A stretch of DNA of 64,000 nucleotides from Hufsiella arboris (lineage in GTDB: Bacteria; Bacteroidota; Bacteroidia; Sphingobacteriales; Sphingobacteriaceae), in the NCBI RefSeq assembly GCF_009834875.1, contig NZ_WVHT01000002.1, forward strand, positions 434,001-498,000, given 5' to 3'. A program made the position numbers and the translations under genes. Position 1 is the stretch's first letter. The number at the start of each line of letters is the position of its first letter. Positions 1 to 8,400 of the stretch are shown here, one piece after another. The notes under the pieces are model-generated. The model made no database searches. It saw only the letters and a list, made by a program, of their open reading frames with translations, and was not told the origin of the DNA.

Positions 1-1031
1 TCTTCATCAGGCCTTAAGGAACAGACACCATTGGAAAGCCTTTCGGGAAGCATTGGAATCACTCTGTCTACAAGGTAGACGGATGTGCCCCGTTCGAACG
101 CCTCCTTATCAAGGTGTGTATTGGGCTTTACGTAATGTGAAACGTCAGCGATGTGAACACCAACTTCGACATTGCCGTTATCGAGCCTGCGGAAAGAGAT
201 CGCATCGTCAAAGTCTTTAGCATCAACAGGGTCGATGGTGAATGTGAGAATGTTTCTGAAATCTTTTCTTCTGGCAATTTCATCCTGGCTTATTTCTTCC
301 GAAATTGCATTGGCTTCATTTTCTACATCTGCCGGAAACTCTAGCGGGAATCCGAAATCGGCGAGAATAGCATTCATTTCGGTATTGTTCTCGCCCTGGG
401 CCCCCAATACGTGCTTAATCTTCCCGATCGGATTTTTAGCATCTTCGGGCCATTGGACAATACTTGCGACGGCTTTTTCGCCGTTTTTAGCGCCGTTAAG
501 GTCCTCAAGCGGAATAAAAATATCATGCAGCATCTTGCGGTCGTCGGGTACGAAGAATGCGAAGCGTTCGGAAAGTTTTACGATTCCTGTAAAGTCGGTT
601 TTGGCCCGCTTTATAATTTCTACCACTTCACCCTCTTTACGCCGTCCTTTACTTTTTGCGTAAACGTATACTTTTACGATATCGCTATGGAGAGCAGTTC
701 GCAATTTACGTGGAGCTACATATATATCATTCTCAAACTCATCATCGGGTACGATAAAAGCTGAGCCGTCGGCGGTCATATCTACCTTGCCCGTAATAAA
801 GTTCTTGAGTTCTTTCAGGTTGAATCTGCCTTTTTCCGTTTCCTGGAACAGGCCTTTCCTGGTTTCTTCAATCAGAATATCGCGAATAGTGTCACGCGAC
901 TCGTTATCTGATAAATTGAGTTTAGCTGAAACCTGTTTATAGTTAAGCGGCTTGTTGCCGGTTTTTTCAAATACATCGCTGATTAGCTGTGTTAATACCA
1001 GCTGAACGTGGTTAGCTTTGTTTTTAGCCAT
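1..1031 (-). CDS. rnr: Ribonuclease R, 3' part cut by window edge
   Basis: Exoribonuclease of the RNase II/R (VacB) family, which degrades structured RNA 3' to 5' in the cytoplasm. The reading frame is open from an ATG at 1031 to the left edge, giving about 343 residues; the rest lies outside the window. It starts MAKNKANHVQLVL and has a winged-helix-like N-terminal region and cold-shock-like domains. The RNB catalytic domain begins near residue 264 with the metal-binding signature DPVDAKDFDDAIS, followed by GVHIADVSHYV and VDRVIPMLPERLSNG, all typical of RNase R. The start lies 21 bp after the stop of the upstream exonuclease gene, so the two are probably cotranscribed. The truncation is caused by the window, not by a lesion. 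Confidence 0.95.
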   Translation of the reverse strand, partial: MAKNKANHVQLVLTQLISDVFEKTGNKPLNYKQVSAKLNLSDNESRDTIRDILIEETRKGLFQETEKGRFNLKELKNFITGKVDMTADGSAFIVPDDEFENDIYVAPRKLRTALHSDIVKVYVYAKSKGRRKEGEVVEIIKRAKTDFTGIVKLSERFAFFVPDDRKMLHDIFIPLEDLNGAKNGEKAVASIVQWPEDAKNPIGKIKHVLGAQGENNTEMNAILADFGFPLEFPADVENEANAISEEISQDEIARRKDFRNILTFTIDPVDAKDFDDAISFRRLDNGNVEVGVHIADVSHYVKPNTHLDKEAFERGTSVYLVDRVIPMLPERLSNGVCSLRPDE

Positions 1032-1052
1032 TAATTCGTTTTCTTAATTCAA

Positions 1053-1766
1053 CTATTCTACAATCGTAATGTTTTCGTCAGCAATAAGCGGCTGACACCT
1101 GAAACGCAGCAATAGCTGGGCTGTGGTTATCACATCTTTCTGGCAATAAGTTTTAATCCGGGCTACATCGCCTTCGTTCCAGTAAACGCGCTGCACATCT
1201 GCGCCGGTAATATCGTCTTTGGGAGTTGGAATATTAAATATCGCAGCCAGCAGGTTTAGCGACGTGTAATTTTTATAGTCGCCGAACTTCCAGAGTTCCA
1301 TTGTATCCAGGTGATTGATCTCCCATGGTTTTTTTCCGCTAATTTGAAGTTGCTCGGGAATCGGAATACAGTTGATCAGCATGCGTCGACAGAGGTAAGG
1401 AAAGTCAAATTCTTTTCCATTGTGGGCGCACAGCTGAATGCCTGCCGGCTGTTTATTCAACAAATCGATAAAGCCGTGTAACAATTCTGCTTCATCATGG
1501 CCGAAAAACGATTTTACCCTAAAACCTAATTTTCCGCTTTGGCGGGTAAAAGCACCTACCGAGATGCAGACGATTTTTCCGAATTCCGCCCAGATACCAG
1601 CCCTGGAATAATATTCTTCAGCCGTTTCATTTTCCTTGCGTTTATAAAGGGATTTTTGATTCCACAGTTCAGACAAATGCGGTGGAACTTCACTGAAATT
1701 GGCATATTGAGGCACTGTTTCTATATCCAGAACAAGCACCTGCTGCAGATCGATTTGATTTAGCAT
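1053..1766 (-). CDS. Predicted 3'-5' exonuclease, PolB-exonuclease-like (DEDDy)
   Basis: 237 residues forming a stand-alone RNase H-fold exonuclease related to the proofreading domain of family B DNA polymerases (Pfam DNA_pol_B_exo2 type). The ExoI motif is DIETVP at residues 14-19, ExoII is seen in CAHNGKEFDFPYL, and ExoIII is YCQKDV with the tyrosine of the DEDDy subclass. These supply the four acidic metal ligands. There is no polymerase domain and no signal peptide, so the enzyme should be cytoplasmic. The ATG at 1766 is the only reasonable start. The gene is followed at 21 bp by rnr, suggesting a small nuclease operon. Substrate (DNA or RNA) cannot be told from the sequence. Confidence 0.85.
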   Translation of the reverse strand: MLNQIDLQQVLVLDIETVPQYANFSEVPPHLSELWNQKSLYKRKENETAEEYYSRAGIWAEFGKIVCISVGAFTRQSGKLGFRVKSFFGHDEAELLHGFIDLLNKQPAGIQLCAHNGKEFDFPYLCRRMLINCIPIPEQLQISGKKPWEINHLDTMELWKFGDYKNYTSLNLLAAIFNIPTPKDDITGADVQRVYWNEGDVARIKTYCQKDVITTAQLLLRFRCQPLIADENITIVE

Positions 1767-1862
1767 GTCTGTAAATTTAACAGATAAAATGAAAAATCAA
1801 CATAATTGGCTGGCCGGCCTAAGCAAACAGCTTGTTATAAAGAGAATAAAGTTTGTGCGGCA

Positions 1863-3065
1863 TCAAAATAGCTTAAGCTGGATATCGACCGGCGCTTTAG
1901 CGTTACCGAAAACAGTTCTGCCGCCATAGCGCCATGAATTGTCGCGTTCATTTTGGATAACCTGCTCAAAGTTCGCGCTCGGCCGGAAATCTTTTTCCGC
2001 GCGTTGGGCTATTTCGGTCAATTTTTTTATTGCTTGCTGCTTATCTGTATACCCGATTTTAGCCTGATGAACTGCTTTCTGAAGTGTTCCGATTGTTTCA
2101 TCATAAACTTTTAAGGGAACGGGAAAGGGGTGTCCGTCCTTCCCACCATGTGCAAACGAAAATCGCGCCGGATCATTAAAGCGGGTCGGTGCGCCATAGA
2201 TAACCTCGCTAACCAGGGCAAGGGACTGCAATGTGCGCGGACCAAGGCCTTCCAGCAAAAGTAAATCCTCAAAATCGGATGGTTTTTTTTCGTGCGCCAG
2301 CCAAAGAACCGTACCGAGGCGTTTTAAATCTACATCTTTGGAACATACATCGTGATGAGCCGGCATGATCAGTTTCCGGGCTTCGGAAAGCATTTTATCC
2401 GGATGCTCTGCACTTATTTCCAGCATCGTGTTGCGTGCGTTCGAAGCATCACGACTTACCATATTCAATATTTTTCCCTGGTTCTTACCGTAAATGAACG
2501 TATGTGGTTCGTTTACAAAGGAAGTTAAGTTTGATGAATGCCAGTGATAGCGTCTTGCCGTTGAACTGCGGTCGCTCATGCCTTGCTGCACAACTGCCCA
2601 ATGTCCATCATCGCTGACAATAAAGCTATGAAGATACAGTTGAAAGCCATCTTGTATGGCCGTATTATCAACCTTGGCGCTTAACTTGCTGCATCTTACC
2701 AGGTAATTACCGTTAAGTCCTGTACGGTTGCTAACTGCGATCAATTCATTCGGCGTTTCACGGGATGATTTACCCTTGCCACCGCAAATGTAAATTCCCA
2801 TTTCCTTAGAATGCGGATTGATCGCTCGTTTCAAAGCACCCATAACAGATGTTGTAATTCCTGACGAATGCCAGTCCATTCCCATTACAGCGCCGAGGCT
2901 TTGAAACCAGAAGGGATCGCTCATGCGCCTGATCATTTCCGCTTTTCCGTATTCAGTCAGAATAGCTTCCGTGATAGCCAGGCCAAGTTTTCCCATTCTC
3001 TCGGCCAGCCACTTGGGTACATGCCCGTTATGTAAAGGTAAATCTGCCGATCCGGAACGCTTCAT
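1863..3065 (-). CDS. DUF763 domain protein
   Basis: 400 residues when started at the ATG at 3065 (MKRSGSADLPLHNGHVPKWL). A longer frame to a TTG at 3095 adds ten hydrophobic residues that do not belong to the family, so the ATG is preferred. The N-terminal RSGSADLPLHNGHVP block is the hallmark of DUF763, a conserved family with no established function. A segment near residue 270, EGLGPRTLQSLALV, resembles a helix-hairpin-helix and hints at nucleic-acid binding; this is an inference. It begins 35 bp after the stop of pbpC and could be read from the same transcript. Two exonuclease genes lie just downstream. Confidence 0.85.
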   Translation of the reverse strand: MKRSGSADLPLHNGHVPKWLAERMGKLGLAITEAILTEYGKAEMIRRMSDPFWFQSLGAVMGMDWHSSGITTSVMGALKRAINPHSKEMGIYICGGKGKSSRETPNELIAVSNRTGLNGNYLVRCSKLSAKVDNTAIQDGFQLYLHSFIVSDDGHWAVVQQGMSDRSSTARRYHWHSSNLTSFVNEPHTFIYGKNQGKILNMVSRDASNARNTMLEISAEHPDKMLSEARKLIMPAHHDVCSKDVDLKRLGTVLWLAHEKKPSDFEDLLLLEGLGPRTLQSLALVSEVIYGAPTRFNDPARFSFAHGGKDGHPFPVPLKVYDETIGTLQKAVHQAKIGYTDKQQAIKKLTEIAQRAEKDFRPSANFEQVIQNERDNSWRYGGRTVFGNAKAPVDIQLKLF

Positions 3066-3100
3066 TGCTAACAAAGTTAGTAAAAATAAGCTCAACGTGT

Positions 3101-5491
3101 CTACCTCTTCTTATCCAAAACCTCAAAAACCTGCACCAGCCTGTTTCCTTTATCGTCAATCAGGGTGATAGTATGCTTTCCGTCGGGCGGACTTAAAGCC
3201 AGTTCATGATAGTCGGTTGTGGTTGCAATATATTGATTATCCAGGTGCCAGAAAATCTTTGCTTCCGAATTCCTGTGCGCAGCATTAAGGATCATTTTAC
3301 CACGACTGCCGTCAATTTCGACTGGTATATAAACTTTCGCATTGTTTTTCGGATAGATGAGTTCCATCGGCCGGTAATCATCCTGGTTAATCAGGCAAGA
3401 TGTTTTAAAAGCAGGCAACGACTCGTAATCGCGATGACGTAGTTTATAATAATATTCCATCGACGGCGGCAAGACGAACCAGCTTTTATGAAGCATGTTT
3501 TCCGGTGATTCGCAATCCGAAGTAACCTGGAATGTTCCTGTTTTATCCAGGTGAACCAATTGATGGTACGGGCAAACCGGTGATTTAACCCCTGGAATCT
3601 GAACGAAGGTCGTATCCTTATCCGGGCAATTTTTACCGGCACGAAAGCCGCTCTGTCTGCAAACTTCGATTCGCATGAGCCGGTCGACCGGCGATTTGAA
3701 CCAATCTGATCGCGGCAGCAGGTCGAAAATATCAAACAGGATGGGAGCAGCCGTTTCAATTCCCGTTAAGCCGGGACGGCCTTCGCCATCGGCATTTCCA
3801 ACCCAAACACACACTACATATTTTGAGGTTGAGCCAATCGCCCAACCGTCGCGGAAGCCGAAGCTTGTACCTGTTTTCCACCCGATTTTTTGTGATGATG
3901 AAAACTGCTCCCACAATCCTTCTTCCCCCGGACGCATTACTTCCTGCATCGCCTGGAAGGTAAACCATAACGACCCGTAATCGATAACAGATGAAGGGGA
4001 CTTTGAATGTTCAGACTTCTCTAACGTCTTTAAGATATATTTCGGAGCATGATAATCTGCCTGATCGTACTGACGATTATTTTGATCAAAATGATTCAGC
4101 GTTCTGGCCATACTTGCATAAATACCCGAGAGTTCCCACATGGAAGTTTCACAGCCGCCAAGGATAAGCGATAACCCGTAGAAATCCGCTGGTTTAACTA
4201 ATGTTGTCATTCCCAGCTTTTTTAACTGCTGATGAAAACGTTCGTATTTATATTGCTGCAGCATTTTAACCGCGGGAATATTCAACGACCGGCTCAGCGC
4301 TTTTGAAGCGGGAATGGCTCCGTCATAACCCAAATCAAAATTTTGAGGTGTGTAACCACCAATTTGTGTTGGGATATCCGGGATTAAGGTGTTCGGTAAA
4401 ATCAATCCGTCCGTAAGCATGCTAGCATATAACAAGGGCTTGAGCGTGCTTCCCGGGCTTCGCAGCGAAGGAATCATATCTACGTAGCTTTCCATTTCAG
4501 GATTGTTCGGTTCGTTGATATTACCAACGTAGGCCAGCGCGTTCCCTGTTTCTACATCTAAAACTAAGGCGGCGGCATTATTTATTCCATTTGCTTTAAG
4601 CGTTTGGTGATAGCGCTGAAGCAACGAACTGACATTTTGCTGTAACGCAAGTTTAACGGTGCTTTTGATAAGGGTAACACCTTCCGGCTGTTTTTTATAA
4701 TCCGCTTTAAACCTCGAAAGCAGGTGAGGAGCCAGCTGCGGGAGAGGCAGCGGTTTATCGGGAATAGGTTCCAGCCTGGCAAGGCGGCAGGTAACCGGAT
4801 CGATAACTTTTTCCGTTTGCAATCTGTCAAGCAAACGGTTGCGTTTTGCTAACAGGCTGTTCCTGTTTCTGCCCGGATGAACCAGCGATGGAGAATTTGG
4901 CAAAACGGCTAAGGTCGCTGTCTCTCCCCAGGATAATTTGTCCGCACTTCGGCCGAAATAACGCCAGGCTGCTGCTTCCAGGCCAATTACATTGGTTCCA
5001 AAGGGTGCATTGCCGGCATAAAGCGTCAGGATTTCCTTTTTCGAAAAGGTCATTTCCAACCTTAGGGCGACGATTAATTCAATAATTTTTTGCCAAATGG
5101 TACGCGGCCTGTTTCGACTGAGCCGGATAACCTGCATGGTTAATGTACTTCCTCCGCTTACAACACGCTTTGCATTCAAGTTTTGACTAATGGCACGCGC
5201 CATCGCCAACGGATCAAAACCTGGATGATAAAAAAACCGGTTGTCCTCATAAACAGTGATACACTTTGCAAATTTCTCCGGAACGGAATCATTTGCCGGA
5301 AAACGCCACTGCCCGTCGCTGGCAATGGATGCGCTTAAAAGCTCACCGTTATCGGCTTCAACCACGAAAGAAGTAGGCGCTTTAAACAGTGTAAGAGGAA
5401 GTGAAAACCAAAACCAGGTTAACATGCCGATTCCCAAAACAACCGGTATAAATACTTTGGGCCGCCTTAACCGACTATAAAATTTTTTCAA
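3101..5491 (-). CDS. pbpC: Penicillin-binding protein 1C
   Basis: 796-residue bifunctional peptidoglycan synthase anchored in the inner membrane by one helix (about residues 12-34). The GT51 transglycosylase domain contains the catalytic glutamate in EDNRFF (82-87) and the GGSTLTMQ block. The transpeptidase domain has SxxK as STLK near residue 345, SxN as SLN near 400, and KTG near 541. The C-terminal stretch from about 700 matches the extra beta-rich domain of PBP1C. The start is a TTG at 5491, 8 nt after the stop of the alpha-2-macroglobulin gene; no ATG lies before the membrane helix. The two genes form the well-known A2M-PbpC pair, thought to combine envelope defence with wall repair. Confidence 0.93.
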   Translation of the reverse strand: MKKFYSRLRRPKVFIPVVLGIGMLTWFWFSLPLTLFKAPTSFVVEADNGELLSASIASDGQWRFPANDSVPEKFAKCITVYEDNRFFYHPGFDPLAMARAISQNLNAKRVVSGGSTLTMQVIRLSRNRPRTIWQKIIELIVALRLEMTFSKKEILTLYAGNAPFGTNVIGLEAAAWRYFGRSADKLSWGETATLAVLPNSPSLVHPGRNRNSLLAKRNRLLDRLQTEKVIDPVTCRLARLEPIPDKPLPLPQLAPHLLSRFKADYKKQPEGVTLIKSTVKLALQQNVSSLLQRYHQTLKANGINNAAALVLDVETGNALAYVGNINEPNNPEMESYVDMIPSLRSPGSTLKPLLYASMLTDGLILPNTLIPDIPTQIGGYTPQNFDLGYDGAIPASKALSRSLNIPAVKMLQQYKYERFHQQLKKLGMTTLVKPADFYGLSLILGGCETSMWELSGIYASMARTLNHFDQNNRQYDQADYHAPKYILKTLEKSEHSKSPSSVIDYGSLWFTFQAMQEVMRPGEEGLWEQFSSSQKIGWKTGTSFGFRDGWAIGSTSKYVVCVWVGNADGEGRPGLTGIETAAPILFDIFDLLPRSDWFKSPVDRLMRIEVCRQSGFRAGKNCPDKDTTFVQIPGVKSPVCPYHQLVHLDKTGTFQVTSDCESPENMLHKSWFVLPPSMEYYYKLRHRDYESLPAFKTSCLINQDDYRPMELIYPKNNAKVYIPVEIDGSRGKMILNAAHRNSEAKIFWHLDNQYIATTTDYHELALSPPDGKHTITLIDDKGNRLVQVFEVLDKKR

Positions 5492-5499
5492 TCAGCTTT

Positions 5500-8400
5500 T
5501 TACTTAACTACTTCCACCCACTTTCCAGTTGTCGTTGCCTGGATCGAATTATCGTACATGGCCGAGCAATTCGTTGCCGGCAGGTAATATCTGCCCAAAT
5601 AAGAAGCATTCAACAATACCTTAAACGTCAGCGTTTCGCCTGCGCGGATGTTAAAATACGTCAGCACCCGGTCATCGCGAATATCACGATACGTGTAGGA
5701 CGACGATGCCGCTGCGCTTTCCTGGTCGTTCAGCCGTGTATTTATAATCTCCCAGCCTGAAGAAAATATCTGCGTGAGCGCCATTTGCTCATAATAACCC
5801 CTGTTGCCTGGATTTTTAATGGTAACTTCCGCGACGAAATCCTTGCCCTGAGGCAGTTTTGCAGCATCCACAACCTCGCCGGACTGAGTTTTATAAACTA
5901 CATTTATATCCAATGAAGACGGATCATTTGTGGTTTGAAGATCCGACCCGACCGGAGCCTGACCTTGCCGGATAAGCCTGACGTACAACCTGTTGCTTCC
6001 CTGGTTAACAACCGATACATTACCTGTTGAACCGCCAGGGAACCGGTTGATGAATGAGCCGGAACTAACCGATTTTTTCGAACCGTTTAAAGCATATGTG
6101 TATGTTAGTTTGGGGCCGGTTTTGGCAACGCCGCAATATTTAGCAATCGCGATCAGCGAATAGGCGGTTGTTTGTGTGCTGTACCATTGGTCCTGCGAAA
6201 GTTGGGCAGCAATAGACTGCAGAAGTTTACCCGCTTCCTGCCGGTTTCCCAAATCTGTTAATGTTTCCATGATCATTGCCTGGTCGCGCAGATCAGAGCC
6301 GAATGTTTGTCCCAATTGATTATACTGTTTGACTGCAGTTGTCAGCCCTTTAACCAGGCTGCCTGCAATTTCGTTCTGGCCAATCATTTTATAAGCATCC
6401 GCTAACCGCCATTTTGCTTGGGACGATAAATATTGAAACTCTTTGAGCCGGTTCATCGCGCCAATTTCGGGCGATTTTGCCAAAGCAAGCAAGTATAACC
6501 GGTAGGACTGGATCAGATCACCGCCATAAAAGTTCGCCGAGTTTGGAATCCAGGACACGGCTTTGTTACGCTGGTATTTTTTCCATTGGTCTAAAAATCC
6601 TGCCGGCAAACTGTAACCGCGTGCCTGGGCTTCGAGCATAAAATGTCCGGCGTAATTTGTTCCCCAGTCATCGGAATTTCCTTCGCCCGGCCAGTAGCTT
6701 AAGCCGCCGTCGGTAGTTTGAAATCCGCGAAGGCGATTGATGGCAGCCTTTACATTCCGGGTGATGTTTGCCTTCTGCGGCTCGGTTAAGTCGGTCACCT
6801 GGTTTAACAACAATTGCGGGAAAGCCGCTGAAGTTATCTGTTCTACACAACCATGCGGATACTGGATCAAATAATTTAATCTTTTGGTGAGATTCATTGG
6901 CGGAATTGCGGAGATCTCCAGCATGCTGCTGTTTGTTCCACCGGTTCCAATCGGTGTTAGTGTGGCCGACCAGCTTTTACCGGCAGGTAATTCAGCGCCG
7001 GTTACAGCTGTGATATACGGATTCGGGTTTCGAACATCAAGCTCAACCTCGTACGAAGTTTTGTCGCTTCCGCTTGTTGCGGTAATTTTGACCTTCGCCA
7101 CACCGATTAAATCCTTCACGTTTATATCGGCGAAAGCCATTTTTTCACCAGGCTTATCAAACGTCAGTACCTGATTAGTTCCCGAGGATGTCAGCATGTT
7201 ATTCGTTTCGATTTTCAGGTTAACCGTTTTAATCCTGTTTTCCATGGCAAACACCGTGATGGGAAGTTTGAAAGTTTCGCCCGGACCGGCGACACGCGGG
7301 AGCGTTGCCAGCAACATCAGCGGTTGTTTTACCTCTACTGTCTTTTCCGCATAACCGTAAGCGCCATCCTGGCCGGCGATCACCATTGCCCGAACTGAGC
7401 CGACATATTGCGGAAGCTTAAACTGGTGTGTTTTCTTTTCGCCTTTGCCAATAGCGAACGGACCGAGGAATTTGACCACAGGCTTGAAGCGGTTCGCTTT
7501 CGCGGGATTTACATTCCTGTTCAGGTCGCCGTCGCCACCGATGCTTAGTATGCGTTCCAAATCGCCGCCCCAGGCACCGATCACCTGGTCAAACAGATCC
7601 CAGGTTTTAACGCCCAGCGCTTCACGGGCATAGAAGCTGCCGTGAGGATCCGGCGTTTTAAACCGTGTAAGATCGAGTAAGCCATCGTCTACAAGTGCAA
7701 TCGTATAGGTCATTGCTTTACCCGAACTTTCGGAAACGGTGATGGAACTTTGTGTTTCCGGTTTCAGAACACCGGCTATGCTGATCACAGGCTTTAATGT
7801 CGTTTGCGGATCTTCCACCAGCAGCGGAATAACACCGTACATCCGGATCGGAAGATCGTTGGCTGTTTGGGCATGTGGCTGCAGCAGCGTCACGTTCGCG
7901 TAAACGTTAGGGGCCATCTCTTTTTCAATATTAAATTTGAAACTGGTTTGTCCCTGCTGCGTTTCAATCCACCAGGTTTTTAAAACCTTACTTCCATTTT
8001 CGATGCTTACCAACCCGCGGCCGCCTTTGCTAGATGGAATTGTCAGGGTCACTTCTTCGCCAACTTTGTATTTTTCTTTATTCGCGGTAAACGACAACAT
8101 CGAAGCATCGGTTGGATTGTTCTGCTGTTCACGCTCGGCCCAGCCCGGCCAGTCGATGTATAATGTTTCGCCGGTAGTATGGCCGCTTTGCAGATCTTTA
8201 ACCCGTACAAGGTACCTGCCCCAATCAGGATAGTTGATTTTTAAGTTCCATTTGGCCGTTCCGTTAGTAAGGCTAATTACCTCTTTACGCAAAAGCTGGT
8301 TGTAGCGGTTTTGAGTAAAGTTACTCAGGCTCTGATCTTCCTGATCCCACCACCAGCGCCACTGAATTTTATACAGTTCAACCTGTACCTGCCGGTTTCC

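Noticed and set aside
3066-3095. TTG-started extension of the DUF763 protein
   Set aside because: The extra ten hydrophobic residues precede the conserved family N-terminus, which begins at the ATG at 3065.
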